NCBI GenBank assembly: GCA_963665085.2
Contig: CAXXXS010000001.1
Span: 2,852,001-2,916,000, forward strand
DNA length: 64,000 bases
Origin: G963665085 sp963665085
GTDB lineage: Bacteria; Bacteroidota; Bacteroidia; Bacteroidales; JAAAOM01
Direction of reading: 5' to 3'
The notes under the pieces are model-generated. The model was given only the letters and a program-made list of their open reading frames with translations. It did no database searches and was not told the origin of the DNA. Positions 27,451 to 39,000 of this stretch are shown piece after piece; positions within the stretch are counted from its first letter, which is position 1; every line of letters starts with the position of its first letter. The translations under genes were made by a program, and so were the position numbers.

Positions 27451-30400
27451 ATGAAAAACATCTTGAAAGTATTTCTTTTTAGTCTTATTACTGTTTCAGC
27501 CATGGGACAGGGAACTACCACCTCTGGAATAAACGGACGAGTGGTTGACAATAAAGGAGAAACTTTACCTGGGGCAACTATCCAGGCTACTCATGAACCA
27601 ACAGGAACTCAGTACGGGGCAATTACTGATTTCGATGGTTTTTTCAGGCTTCCAAACATGGAGGTTGGGGGGCCTTACACACTGCAAATCTCATATGTTG
27701 GATATGAATCGTATGAACAAAAGGGTATCTCACTTTCATTAGGACAAACCTACAAGGTAGATGTTACTCTTGGTGATTCAAAAGTTGAACTGGATGAAGT
27801 TGTTGTTATTGGAAAGCGCAATGAATATAACATTTTTGATGGAAACAGAACAGGGGCAGAAACATTCATCCAGGCAGAACAGATTGAATCAATGCCAACA
27901 ATTGCAAGGAACTTAACAGATTTTACAAGGTTAACACCTCAATCTTCTGTTAATGATGATGGTGCAATTTCAATTGCTGGTGCCAATAACCGGTACAATG
28001 CAATTTCTATTGATGGTGCTGTAAATAATGATGTATTTGGTTTGGCTGCTACCGGAACAAATGGTGGGCAAACAGGAGGATCTCCTATAAGTATGGATGC
28101 GATAGAACAATTTCAGGTTGTTATTGCCCCTTACGATGTGAGACAAAGTGGTTTTAATGGGGCAAGTATCAATGCTGTAACAAGACGGGGGACTAATGAT
28201 TTTCATGGCTCTGTTTATTATTTTACTAAAAACGAAAAGTTAGCAGGAAAAACTCCTGGAGGCATTGCATTATCAGAGGGTGAAGAACGAGAAAGTTTAA
28301 CAGATTTTAGTGCCAGTACTTATGGGGCACGTCTTGCGGGACCAATCATCAAGAATAAATTATTTTTCTTTTTTAACGCAGAAATACAGCGTGACGAGGA
28401 GCCAAACCCCTTTAGTTTTGCTACTTATAGAGGTGACGCTACTCAATCTGATATCGAAGGTCTTGTAAATACAATGAAAAATCAATATGGATACGATCCA
28501 GGTGGATATTCTGACTTTACAAGTGAGCTAAATAGTAATAAAGTTTTAGCACGTATTGATGCAAATTTGAGTAAGGTACATAAGTTAACTTTACGTCACA
28601 GTTATACTTACAATGAGTCTGTTTCTCCTTATGGTGCAAGTTCAAGCTCACTCAATTTCTATAACAACGGGATTTATTTTCCAAGTACAACAAATTCTAC
28701 TGCTTTAGAGCTAAAAAGTAACTTTGATAATTCATCAAACAATCTTATAGTTGGTTATACTTCTGTTTTAGATGATAGAGATCCTATGGGGCAAAATTTC
28801 CCGAAACTTACAATATGGGATGGAGATGGTACTATTTATCTTGGCTCTGAAGAATACTCAACTGCAAACCAATTAGACCAAAAGATTCTTACTGTAACAG
28901 ATAACTTTAATATTTACAAAGGAAAACATACGTTTACGTTTGGTTTTAATATGGAATATTCTCATACGTATAACTTGTTTATCCGTCAAAACTTTGGTTC
29001 ATATGTATATTCTTCATTGGATGATTTCTTAAACAATGAAGCTGCATATCAATACGCCAGAAGTTATTCGCTTGTAGATGATATAACAGGAGATGGTTCT
29101 TCTGCTGCAGCAGAATTCAGCATGATGCAGTTTGGTGTTTATGCTCAGGATGAAATCCAGGTAAGTGATAAATTTAAATTAACACTTGGTTTACGTGCTG
29201 ATATTCCAACATTCTTAGACGATCCTCGTGAAGACACTCATTTTAACACAGAAGTACTTCCAGCTTTAGAAGCAGAAGGTTATGATTTAGAAGGGGCAAA
29301 AGCAGGTAGTATGCCAGAGAGTTCATTAATGTTTTCTCCAAGATTAGGGTTTAATTACGATGTGAATGGGGATCAATCAACACAAATCCGTGGAGGTATT
29401 GGAATCTTTACAAGTCGTATCCCTTTGGTATGGCCTGGTGGAAGTTATGCAAACTGCGGTGTTATTATCGGTGGTGCTTACCAAAGAAGTTCTTGGGGAA
29501 CTCCTATCTATTTCAACCCTGATTGGCAAGATCAATATACAGCTGCTGATTTTGGTGGTTCTGATGCTGGTTATGGCGGACAAATTGACCTGTTTGCAAA
29601 AGACTTTAAATTTCCTCAAGTGTTTAGAACAAGTATTGCTGTAGACCAAAAATTACCTTGGGATATGATTGGGACCTTAGAAGTACTTTATTCTAAAACT
29701 TTGAATAACGTAGTTTACAAAGATTTAAATATCGAAAATGATAAGATTACGTTAACTGGTGGCCCTGATAATAGAACAATCTACGATCCAAATGCTGGAA
29801 CAGTAGATAGCGATTATACATATATTTTACTTGGTTCAAACACAAACGAAGGATATTCATATAACTTTACAGCCCAGCTACAGAAGCCATTCACCAATGG
29901 ATTAAGTGCCAGTTTAGCTTATACTTTCGGACGCTCTATGTCAATTAATGATGGATTATCTTCTCAGAATTCTTCACAATGGAGGTATGTTTCTCATGTA
30001 GAGAGTAGAAATGATTTAAGACTCGGGTATTCAACTTTTGATCTTGGAAGCAGAATTGTCGGTTCTTTATCTTATACTATCGATTATTTAAATCATGGTG
30101 CAACTACTATCTCATTATTTTATAATGGACAGTCAGGTGATAGATACAGCTATGTTTACGATGGTTCTTTAACTTCTGCTGAAGACTATAACGATTACAC
30201 ATTAATGTATATTCCTAGTGTTCAGACTGATATAAATTTAGTTGATATTACTGATGGCGAAGGTAATGTAACAATGACAGCAGCCCAACAATGGAGTGCA
30301 TTAAATGAGTTTATTGAGAGCGATGATTACTTAAGTGAAAATCGTGGTGATTATGTTGAAAGAAATGGTGCGAGATTAGATTTTCAACATAATTTTGACT

Positions 30401-30675
30401 TGAAAATCATGCAGGATTTCTATGTTAACAACCATAAACTTCAAATCTCTTTAGATGTATTTAACGTAGGAAATATGCTTAATAAAAACTGGGGTGAGAA
30501 AAGATATGTTTCTTATGATACTTTTGCCCTTGTTGATTTTATTGGATTTGAGGATGATGGAACAACTCCACAATTTCAATTTACAACTCCAAGCTCAGAA
30601 GTAGGTTCAATTGATGATAGTGGTATCTTAAGTTCAAGATGGCAAGCCCAACTTGGAATAAGATATATTTTCTAA
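27451..30675 (+). CDS. TonB-dependent receptor with carboxypeptidase-like domain (Oar-like)
   Basis: A 1,074-residue outer-membrane receptor. A Sec signal (MKNILKVFLFSLITVSAMGQ) is followed by a CarboxypepD_reg domain (INGRVVDNKGETLPGATIQA) and a plug region (DEVVVIGKRNEYNIFDGNRT, ISIDGAVNNDVFGL). A long barrel ends in the aromatic-terminated WQAQLGIRYIF. It lacks the STN domain and SusC signature of the PUL transporters and has no SusD neighbour. It resembles the Oar/OmpA-related TonB receptors. Its cargo is unknown; peptide or protein ligands are suggested for some relatives. It is monocistronic with its own terminator. Confidence 0.88.
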   Translation: MKNILKVFLFSLITVSAMGQGTTTSGINGRVVDNKGETLPGATIQATHEPTGTQYGAITDFDGFFRLPNMEVGGPYTLQISYVGYESYEQKGISLSLGQTYKVDVTLGDSKVELDEVVVIGKRNEYNIFDGNRTGAETFIQAEQIESMPTIARNLTDFTRLTPQSSVNDDGAISIAGANNRYNAISIDGAVNNDVFGLAATGTNGGQTGGSPISMDAIEQFQVVIAPYDVRQSGFNGASINAVTRRGTNDFHGSVYYFTKNEKLAGKTPGGIALSEGEERESLTDFSASTYGARLAGPIIKNKLFFFFNAEIQRDEEPNPFSFATYRGDATQSDIEGLVNTMKNQYGYDPGGYSDFTSELNSNKVLARIDANLSKVHKLTLRHSYTYNESVSPYGASSSSLNFYNNGIYFPSTTNSTALELKSNFDNSSNNLIVGYTSVLDDRDPMGQNFPKLTIWDGDGTIYLGSEEYSTANQLDQKILTVTDNFNIYKGKHTFTFGFNMEYSHTYNLFIRQNFGSYVYSSLDDFLNNEAAYQYARSYSLVDDITGDGSSAAAEFSMMQFGVYAQDEIQVSDKFKLTLGLRADIPTFLDDPREDTHFNTEVLPALEAEGYDLEGAKAGSMPESSLMFSPRLGFNYDVNGDQSTQIRGGIGIFTSRIPLVWPGGSYANCGVIIGGAYQRSSWGTPIYFNPDWQDQYTAADFGGSDAGYGGQIDLFAKDFKFPQVFRTSIAVDQKLPWDMIGTLEVLYSKTLNNVVYKDLNIENDKITLTGGPDNRTIYDPNAGTVDSDYTYILLGSNTNEGYSYNFTAQLQKPFTNGLSASLAYTFGRSMSINDGLSSQNSSQWRYVSHVESRNDLRLGYSTFDLGSRIVGSLSYTIDYLNHGATTISLFYNGQSGDRYSYVYDGSLTSAEDYNDYTLMYIPSVQTDINLVDITDGEGNVTMTAAQQWSALNEFIESDDYLSENRGDYVERNGARLDFQHNFDLKIMQDFYVNNHKLQISLDVFNVGNMLNKNWGEKRYVSYDTFALVDFIGFEDDGTTPQFQFTTPSSEVGSIDDSGILSSRWQAQLGIRYIF

Positions 30676-30697
30676 GATATCTTTTAAGTTTATAGTA

Positions 30698-30732
30698 AAC
30701 CTCGCAGGAGAAATTCTGCGAGGTTTTTTTTT
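30698..30732 (+). terminator. Rho-independent terminator of TonB receptor gene
   Basis: A 10-bp perfect stem (aacctcgcag 30698-30707, ctgcgaggtt 30716-30725) is followed by a T-run to 30732, 23 bp after the stop. Apart from this, 30733-31302 holds no gene, and I see no cobalamin-riboswitch core ahead of nrdJ. Confidence 0.85.
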
Positions 30733-31302
30733 GCAATTTAAGTGAGTGTTATTTATTTCTGGTTATGCCTCTAACAAGCCAAATTAATATTCATAAAATA
30801 TCGAAAAAAATATATTTCGTTTTTGTTTTCTGGTTATCAGGTGTTTATTTAAGGGTTCAGCCGGATTTACTATGCTTTCTTTTTACGATATTTTTATGTC
30901 GTCTCGATTACGCGAACATGTCGATTACAAATCAATGAATACCAATACATATTTGGTTAACTATCTATCAACAGTTAGGTTGAGTTACAAAGTAATTTCG
31001 CATAAAAAACCGACTATTTTAACATTTCGGTGTTAATAAAAAAATAACCTAAACTTTTATTAAATCTCTAACTTTATTAAACAGTAAATTGTTACTGAAA
31101 GTAAGGGGATTTGTCGTTGTTTATTTTAAATAATTGATAAGCAGAAAGATAAAATTAAAAGTTGAAAACTAGAAATAAATGTTAATAAATACAAAGCAAT
31201 TTCGAAGGGTAAAAAAAGAGAGTCTTTGTAACTTGCACTCGCGGATTTAGCCCCTAAAATTTTCGGTATATCGCACATTAACAGGAACTTAAAAAAATAA
31301 TT

Positions 31303-33930
31303 ATGCAAACAGACGAATTAGTAGCCAATAAGAGCAAAAAAGACAATGTAATGGACGAAAGAATAGACAAAGATTCTGTTAAAAATGATTCTAATAAAAA
31401 AACTTATTCATTTCAGGAAGCAGTAAATGCATCCAGGGATTATTTCAAAGGAGATGAGCTTGCTGCAACTGTTTGGGTTAACAAATACGCACTAAAAGAT
31501 TCATTTGGTAATTTGTATGAGCGTACTCCGGATGATATGCACAGGCGTATTGCAAAAGAAATTGCACGGATTGAGAAAAAATATGCAAACCCAATGTCTG
31601 AAGATGAGGTTTTTAACCTATTAAAAGACTTTAAATATATTATTCCACAGGGAAGTCCAATGACAGGAATTGGGAATAATTTCCAGATAGCATCTTTATC
31701 TAATTGTTTTGTAATTGGCAACGAAGGGGCTGCTGATTCTTATGGGGCTATTATGAAGATAGATCAGGAGCAAGTCCAGCTAATGAAAAGAAGAGGTGGT
31801 GTTGGTCATGATTTGTCGCACATACGTCCTAAAGGAAGTCCTGTTTTAAATAGTGCGCTTACATCTACTGGAGTTGTTCCTTTTATGGAAAGATATTCTA
31901 ATTCAACACGAGAAGTTGCCCAAGATGGCCGTCGTGGTGCATTAATGTTAAGTATCTCAATTAAACATCCGGATTCAGAACAATTTATTGATGCTAAATT
32001 AGAAGCAGGAAAAGTAACTGGGGCAAATGTTTCTGTTCGTATTGATGATGAATTTATGAATGCTGTAATAAATAAAAAACCTTATATACAGCAATACCCT
32101 GTTGATAGTAAAACTCCTATATATAAGAAAGAAATTGATGCACAAAAACTATGGGATAAAATTGTGTACAATGCCTGGAAATCAGCTGAACCTGGAATTT
32201 TATTCTGGGACACTGTAGCAAGTGAGTCTGTTGCTGATTGCTATTCCGATTTTGGTTTTAAAACAGTATCAACTAATCCTTGTGGCGAAATTCCTCTTTG
32301 TCCATATGATAGCTGTCGATTACTTGCAATAAATCTATATAGTTATGTTGAAGATCCTTTTGAAGGCGAAGCCAGATTTAACTGGGATTTATTCAAAAAG
32401 CATGTTCACAGTGCTCAAAGAATCATGGATGATATTATTGATCTTGAATTAGAAAAGATTGATGCGATTTTAGATAAAGTGAATTCAGATCCTGAAGATC
32501 CAGAAATTAAAAGAGTAGAAAAAAGACTCTGGGAAAATATTAAGATGAAAGCCGAAGAAGGCCGTAGAACTGGTGTTGGAATTACAGCAGAAGGAGATAT
32601 GCTTGCTGCACTAGGTATTCAATATGGTAGCGATGATGGAATTGATTTTTCAACAGAAGTCCATAAAACAATCGCTGTTGAGGCTTATCGTTCTTCAATA
32701 AATATGGCAAAAGAAAGAGGGAGTTTTGCAATCTATGATTCTCAACTTGAAAAAGATAATCCTTTTGTTCAAAGAATTAGGAATGAGGATGAGCAATTGT
32801 ACCGCGACATGATGAAATATGGAAGAAGAAATGTTGCTTTATTAACAATTGCACCAACAGGAACAACAAGCCTTATGTCTCAAACGACATCCGGAATCGA
32901 ACCTGTTTTCTTACCGGTATATAAACGTAGAAGAAAAGTAAATCCTAACGATAAAAATGTAAAAATTGCGTATGTTGATGAAGTTGGTGATTCATGGGAG
33001 GAATATAATGTATTCCATCATAAATTCGTAATCTGGTTAGAGAAAAATGGTTACACCGTTGATGATGTTATTAACTTCGACGATCAGCAAGTTAAAGAGT
33101 TAGTAGAAAAATCACCTTATTATAAATCAACATCCAATGATGTTGATTGGGTGAAAAAAGTAAAGATGCAAGGGAAAATCCAAAAATGGGTTGATCACTC
33201 AATAAGTGTAACAATTAATTTGCCGAGTGATGTTTCTGAAAGTTTAGTAGGAGAATTATATCAAACAGCTTGGCAGAGTGGATGTAAAGGTGTTACCGTT
33301 TATAGAGATGGATCTCGTTCGGGAGTTTTAATTGCTGCCGATGATAAAAGCAAGAAAAATCAAGAACCAGAAACTGAGATCCTAAAAATAAAAAGGCCTA
33401 AAGAATTAGATGCAGAAATTATAAGATTTAACAACAACGATGAGAAATGGATTGCATTTGTTGGGGTTAAAGGCAACAGGCCTTATGAAGTATTTACAGG
33501 TATTGCAGATGAAGAGGTTTTCCCAATTCCTAAAAAGATAACGAAAGGGAAAATTATTAAAAACAGGGATGAGGCAGGAAAAGCAAGATACGATTTTCAG
33601 TATGTTGATAAATACGGATATAAAAATACACTGGGTGGATTGTCCCATATGTTTAATCCGGAATTCTGGAACTATGCAAAATTAATTTCTGGTGTATTGC
33701 GTCACGGAATGCCTATTGAAGATGTTGTTGCTTTAGTTGGTTCATTACATCTGGATAACGACACAATAAATACATGGAAAGTTGGAGTTGAAAGAGCTTT
33801 AAAGAAATATATTCCTAATGGAACAAAAGTGAAGACTCATGCTAAATGTACAGAATGTAGTTCTTCAAATCTGGTCTACCAGGAAGGATGCCTAATCTGT
33901 CAGGATTGCGGATCATCCAAATGTGGTTAA
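31303..33930 (+). CDS. nrdJ: Adenosylcobalamin-dependent (class II) ribonucleotide reductase
   Basis: An 875-residue reductase making deoxyribonucleotides with B12 and no oxygen requirement. Catalytic elements are visible: SNCFVIG (first redox Cys) and NPCGEIPLCPYDSCRL. In the latter, the Asn, thiyl Cys, Glu and a Cys 11 residues on match N320/C322/E324/C333 of the Thermotoga enzyme. LLTIAPTGTTSLMSQTTSGI and AWQSGCKGVTVYRDGSR follow. The C-terminus is a zinc-ribbon-like CTECSSSN...CLICQDCGSSKCG, with terminal cysteines that regenerate the active site. No N-terminal ATP-cone is visible. It is monocistronic and fits growth under low oxygen. Confidence 0.95.
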   Translation: MQTDELVANKSKKDNVMDERIDKDSVKNDSNKKTYSFQEAVNASRDYFKGDELAATVWVNKYALKDSFGNLYERTPDDMHRRIAKEIARIEKKYANPMSEDEVFNLLKDFKYIIPQGSPMTGIGNNFQIASLSNCFVIGNEGAADSYGAIMKIDQEQVQLMKRRGGVGHDLSHIRPKGSPVLNSALTSTGVVPFMERYSNSTREVAQDGRRGALMLSISIKHPDSEQFIDAKLEAGKVTGANVSVRIDDEFMNAVINKKPYIQQYPVDSKTPIYKKEIDAQKLWDKIVYNAWKSAEPGILFWDTVASESVADCYSDFGFKTVSTNPCGEIPLCPYDSCRLLAINLYSYVEDPFEGEARFNWDLFKKHVHSAQRIMDDIIDLELEKIDAILDKVNSDPEDPEIKRVEKRLWENIKMKAEEGRRTGVGITAEGDMLAALGIQYGSDDGIDFSTEVHKTIAVEAYRSSINMAKERGSFAIYDSQLEKDNPFVQRIRNEDEQLYRDMMKYGRRNVALLTIAPTGTTSLMSQTTSGIEPVFLPVYKRRRKVNPNDKNVKIAYVDEVGDSWEEYNVFHHKFVIWLEKNGYTVDDVINFDDQQVKELVEKSPYYKSTSNDVDWVKKVKMQGKIQKWVDHSISVTINLPSDVSESLVGELYQTAWQSGCKGVTVYRDGSRSGVLIAADDKSKKNQEPETEILKIKRPKELDAEIIRFNNNDEKWIAFVGVKGNRPYEVFTGIADEEVFPIPKKITKGKIIKNRDEAGKARYDFQYVDKYGYKNTLGGLSHMFNPEFWNYAKLISGVLRHGMPIEDVVALVGSLHLDNDTINTWKVGVERALKKYIPNGTKVKTHAKCTECSSSNLVYQEGCLICQDCGSSKCG

Positions 33931-33952
33931 TTTGTATAATTGTCATAGCAAA

Positions 33953-33980
33953 AAGGAGAGTTTATAACTCTCCTTTTTTT
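33953..33980 (+). terminator. Rho-independent terminator of nrdJ
   Basis: A 10-bp stem (aaggagagtt 33953-33962, aactctcctt 33966-33975) with a T-run, 22 bp after the nrdJ stop. The rest of 33981-34165 is A/T-rich with one TAnnTTTG match (34137-34144) ahead of the sigma gene. Confidence 0.85.
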
Positions 33981-34165
33981 ATGGAAAAAACTTTGTTTTT
34001 GAACGGCTTAAATAGTATTCTATAATTGCTTTCATTTCATTTTGTTAGTTTAGTAAAACAACAATTATTTATAACTTCATTTTCTCAGAATTTTGTTGCT
34101 TCAACATTACTGTAGTGATTATTTTTTTGATTATTATATTTTTGTAAGGCTTAACTCTAACTCTA

Positions 34166-34729
34166 ATGAATCACTATTCTGATAAAGTTCAGAAAATAAG
34201 AAATGGAGATATCGATTTCTTCAAAGAATTATTTGAGGAATATTATAGCGATCTATGTGTTTTAGCAAAAGAATATGTGAAAGATGATACTCAGGCAGAA
34301 GAAATCGTTGGAGATTTATTTTATAATCTCTGGGAAAAAAGAAAAGAATTAGATATTCATACATCGGTTAAGATTTATTTAATCCGGGCAGTTCAAAACC
34401 GATGTATCTCATATTTGCGTAGGTTAAATACAGAATTAAAAATTAAAGAAAAGATTGCTATTGAGCATAATAATAGTTTGATGTATCTTCCACAAAAAGA
34501 AAGCCAGCCTATTGTCCGGCTTTTCTCTAATGAGCTGGAGGAAAAGTTGAAAAAAGAAATAAGTGAATTACCCGAACAATGCAGAAAAATTTTTGAGTTA
34601 AGTCGATTTGAAGATAAATCCTACAATGAAATTGCTGAAGAATTAAATATCACGATCAATACAGTTAAAACTCAAATAAAAATAGCTTTAAAACGACTAC
34701 GCGAAAATTTAAAAGAATTTTTACCATAA
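34166..34729 (+). CDS. ECF RNA polymerase sigma factor (PUL2)
   Basis: A 187-residue ECF sigma factor. Region 2 is VKDDTQAEEIVGDLFYNLWE, and the region 4 helix-turn-helix is RKIFELSRFEDKSYNEIAEE with LNITINTVKTQIKIALKRLR. It heads the collinear series sigma-fecR-susC-susD-sulfatase, the standard order for surface-signalling PULs. It is expected to be held inactive by the FecR encoded 51 bp downstream. Confidence 0.94.
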   Translation: MNHYSDKVQKIRNGDIDFFKELFEEYYSDLCVLAKEYVKDDTQAEEIVGDLFYNLWEKRKELDIHTSVKIYLIRAVQNRCISYLRRLNTELKIKEKIAIEHNNSLMYLPQKESQPIVRLFSNELEEKLKKEISELPEQCRKIFELSRFEDKSYNEIAEELNITINTVKTQIKIALKRLRENLKEFLP

Positions 34730-34780
34730 AAATTAAAATTGTTTTCACCCTACCGGGTTTTTTGTGCGTCTATATAGTAT

Positions 34781-35944
34781 ATGGACAATAAAACAGAAAA
34801 AATAGAAAACCTTATTATAGATTATCTGACAGGCTCAATATCAGAGGCAGAGTTGGATGAATTGATTGATTGGAAAAATCAATCAAAAGAAAATCAACAG
34901 ATATTTGATGATTTTCGACAAGCCTGGTTAGCCTTAAAAATTCACACAGAAGAAAAGAAGTTTAATACAGAAATGGCATTTAACAAATTTCAGACCCAAG
35001 TTATTCAAAACGAGATCTCGGAAAAAAATACCAGCGGAATCTTCAAAAAGATAAAAATTTCTGTACTACAGGCAGCAGCAATTATTTTAGCATTAATTTC
35101 TTTAGGTATCGGCTTTGTTTATATTACTAACAATTTAAATGAGAATGAAAACCAGAAATTTACTAACCAAACAATAGTTCCGCTTGGTTCAAAATCGCAG
35201 GTTATTTTACCAGATGGTTCACTGGTAACGTTAAATGCAGGAAGTAAATTAACTTATGACATCTCAACATTCAATAAAAAAAGACATGTGAGGTTAGAAG
35301 GAGAAGCATATTTCAAGGTTCATTCAGATAAAAAAAATCCTTTTGTCGTAAATGCAGAAGGTATTAGTGTTAAAGCAACAGGAACAGAATTTAATGTTAA
35401 AGCATATCCTGAGGACAAGATAATTGAAACAATTCTCGTTGAGGGAACAGTTAATATTGGAGATGAAAAATTAATTAATAAACCAGAAAAATTAGTTACT
35501 CTAAAACCAAACGAGATATTTGTGCTTGATAAAGAAAATAATATTAGTTGTGTTGATACAAAAGATAAACAACTCATCGGTACAGAAATTAATTTACCTA
35601 TACTAAAAAAGAAAGAAGGTATTAACTTAAAATATATTAAAACAGATGTTGATCCCAAAGCTCTTATATCCTGGAAAGAAAAACACTGGAAAATTCATAG
35701 GGAACCCCTTGGACAGCTCGCTATAAAGCTAGAACGAAAATATGCAGTGAAAATAATTTTTTCAGAAGAAGAGTTAAAGAAGTTCCGGTTTAACGGTACC
35801 CTCGAAGATGAATCATTGGAACAAGTATTAAATGCAATGAGTCTTACTTCTCCCATTAAATATAAAATAGAGGGTAAGAACGTTCTGTTTTTTGAGAATA
35901 AGAATTTGAAAGAAGAGTCAAAAAATTTATATATCGCTAACTAA
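34781..35944 (+). CDS. FecR family anti-sigma factor (PUL2)
   Basis: A 387-residue inner-membrane anti-sigma factor. The N-terminal cytoplasmic part (IIDYLTGSISEAELDELIDW) binds sigma. A single membrane helix is near residues 90-112 (LQAAAIILALISLGIGFVYI). The periplasmic FecR domain has VPLGSKSQVILPDGSLVTL, GEAYFKVHSD and GTEFNVKAYPED. The C-terminal signalling region is LGQLAIKLERKYAVKIIFSE. Its partner is the STN domain of the SusC encoded downstream. Confidence 0.94.
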   Translation: MDNKTEKIENLIIDYLTGSISEAELDELIDWKNQSKENQQIFDDFRQAWLALKIHTEEKKFNTEMAFNKFQTQVIQNEISEKNTSGIFKKIKISVLQAAAIILALISLGIGFVYITNNLNENENQKFTNQTIVPLGSKSQVILPDGSLVTLNAGSKLTYDISTFNKKRHVRLEGEAYFKVHSDKKNPFVVNAEGISVKATGTEFNVKAYPEDKIIETILVEGTVNIGDEKLINKPEKLVTLKPNEIFVLDKENNISCVDTKDKQLIGTEINLPILKKKEGINLKYIKTDVDPKALISWKEKHWKIHREPLGQLAIKLERKYAVKIIFSEEELKKFRFNGTLEDESLEQVLNAMSLTSPIKYKIEGKNVLFFENKNLKEESKNLYIAN

Positions 35945-36011
35945 TTAATAAACTTAAATAGATTACTAACGAACTGTTTGCCTATGGAAATGGATTAAAT
36001 TTCTAATAAAA

Positions 36012-36039
36012 AACGCAGATTGTTGGCGCAACCTGCGTT
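36012..36039 (+). promoter_or_regulatory. Hairpin in the susC leader of PUL2
   Basis: A 7-bp stem (aacgcag 36012-36018, ctgcgtt 36033-36039) with A-rich sequence before it lies 57 bases upstream of the preferred susC start. PUL1 has a hairpin at a similar place in its susC leader. The stem is not followed by Ts, so it is not an obvious terminator. Confidence 0.4.
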
Positions 36040-36095
36040 AAATGAAGCCATTGAGGCTTTGCATTTTTTGTCTAATTAAAAACTATCGTAAAATT

Positions 36096-39000
36096 ATGAA
36101 AAATTGTAGTAAAACGATCCCGAAATATAATTCGGGGTTAAAAAAAATTGTGCTAACTATGAAGCTAACGTTTATTATGACTCTTGTTTGCTTGATGTAT
36201 TCAAATGCGGCAAGCTATTCCCAAAACACTAAGTTTTCATTAAATGTCTCTCAAAAAAGTGTCAGGGAGGTTCTTTCTGAACTGGAAGAAGGTAGTGATT
36301 TTAGATTTTTTTACAGTGATGATTTACAGAAACTAGATGAAAAGATAAGTCTTATAAAGTCGAATTCATCTGTGACAGAAATTCTGGAAGATGTATTAAA
36401 AGACTCAAATTTATCTTATAAAGTTCTGGAAGGAAACTTAATTATTATTGCTCCTAAAACAAATTTACAGGAAACTGTTGTTTCTGGAAGAGTAGTTGAC
36501 AAATCCGGCGATCCTTTGCCCGGGGTAAATGTTATTGAAAAAGGAACTACGACAGGTACCGTAACAAATATGGAAGGAACATATAAGTTGGAAGTATCTT
36601 CCCCCGATGCAGTACTTGTTTTCTCTTATATTGGATTTTTAAGTGAAGAAGTTGAAGTTGGAGGAAAAACAACAGTTGATGTAACTTTGGTTGAAGACAT
36701 AACAGAACTTGATGAAATTGTTGTTATTGGTTATGGTGCTGTAAAAAAGAGTGATCTAACCGGTAGTGTGAGTTCTGTAGAAACAGAAGAAATTGCCAAG
36801 AGTAATATTCAATCAATAGATCAGGGATTAGCAGGAAAAGCTTCAGGAGTTGTTGTTACTCAAACATCTGGAGCTCCGGGAGCTATAGCATCAATCCGTA
36901 TTCGCGGTGCCAGTTCGTTAGAGGGAGGAAATGAACCTTTGTATGTAATCGATGGGTTTCCAATATATGGAGGATCAGGTATTGAAAGCTCAGAGAATTC
37001 ATCTGATAATATTAGTGCTTTAAGTACCTTAAATCCTAATGATATTGAAAGTATAGAGATTCTAAAAGATGCCTCTGCAACTGCAATTTATGGAGCAAGA
37101 GCTGCAAATGGTGTTGTGCTAATTACGACTAAAACAGGAAAAAGAGGAGAAGATAGAATCTCTTTTGATGCATCGTATGGTTTTCAGTCTGTTGTTCAGA
37201 AAATTGATGTGATGAATGCTTATCAATATGCTACTTTAGTTAATGAAGCATACGAAAATGACGGATATGGTGCTAATTATATTTATAGTGCAGCTAAAAT
37301 GTCTGAATTACAAGCGAATCCTGAAGGAACCGATTGGCAGGATGAAATTTTTCGTTCAGCTCCAACAAGAAATTACCAGCTAACATTTTCAGGTGGAGAT
37401 GAAAAAAATTTATATGCAATTTCTGCAGGTTATTTCGATCAGGATGGGATCATTATTAATTCAAATTTTAAACGTTATTCAGGTCGAATTAATCTGGATA
37501 GAAGAATAACAGATAATTTTAAAGTAGGGACACATACATCAATAAGCCATATAATTAATGATGCTGTTGAGACAGCAGTTGGTGGTCAAGGTGGTGTAAT
37601 CTCCGGAGCCTTGAAATTCAATCCGGTATTACCCGTTTATGCTAATGAGGAAGAAACGGAATACACATTGGTTAATGCACCGGGATTGCTTATACCAAAT
37701 CCGGTTGCAACAGCAAAAGAACAGGTAAATAAAACCGGCGTTACCAGATTATTAAGTGATGTTTATGCAGAGCAAAAATTCTTAAGATATTTTACAGCTA
37801 AGGTTAGTTTTGGAGTTGATTTACTCAATAGTAAATATAATAATTATATTCCATCAAATATATATCAAAGCGGTGGTGATGCTGTGGCTACAATTGCTGC
37901 AAATAATGGTTTAACATGGTTAAATGAAAATACAATTAGTTTTTTAAAGGATTTTGGTAAGCATTCAATTAGTTCTGTAGCTGGTGTAACATTCCAGGAA
38001 AACCATACTGAGATGTTTAGCGCTTCTTCCGAAATTTTTACCAATGATATATTGGAAGAAAACAGCCTGGAGAGTGGTTCTATCTATAATCAGCCAACAT
38101 CCAGTACAACAGAGTGGAACATCCTCTCATATCTTGGTAGGGTAAATTATAGCTTTGATAATAAATATTTGTTTTCAGTTAGTGGCCGTATTGATGGATC
38201 TTCAAGATTTGGAGCAAACAATAAATATGCCTTCTTTCCATCAGGTTCTTTTGCATGGCGGGCAAGTGAAGAGCCTTTCCTTAAAAATATAGATGTTATA
38301 TCCATGTTAAAATTCAGGGTTGCATATGGGTATACCGGAAACCAGGAAATAGGCTTGTACAATTCACTTTCAACCCTTGCATCAAATACCTACTATATTG
38401 GAGGAGCCATCGTTACAGGATTTGCTCCGGATATTATTCCTAATCCTGATTTGAGATGGGAAAAAACAGGTCAGTTTGACTTAGGTGTTGATTTTAACTT
38501 GTTTAATAACCGATTGAGAATTACTGCAGACTATTATAATAAAAAGACAACAGATATTCTCTACAGTACTGCAGTCCCCTATGTAAGTGGATTCTCTGTT
38601 TCTCTGCAAAATATTGGAAGTATAAGAAATCAGGGAATTGAATTGTCTATAGGTGCAAATATTATTACTGCTCAAGATTTCTCATGGGAAACAAATTTTA
38701 ATTATGCCATGAACAGAAGTGAAGTATTGGAACTCGGAGGCGAAGAATATAAAGATGTTGGGACTGGTGATGATGCTTTGAAAACCGGCTCTATTCACAG
38801 GTTAATTGTTGGCGAAGCTTTAGGATTGTTTTATGGATATGTAGACGATGGTATTTTCCAGAACGAAGCTGAAGTAGCTGCCGGACCAGAAGGAACAACA
38901 AACTGGGTTGGAGGAAGAAGATATAAAGACCTGAGTGGTGCTGAAGGTGTTCCTGATGGAGCAATTGATGCATCCTATGACAGACAAATAATTGGAGATC

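Noticed and set aside
30733..31302. Cobalamin riboswitch upstream of the B12-dependent nrdJ
   Set aside because: No conserved B12-box or core elements were found in the leader on reading through it.
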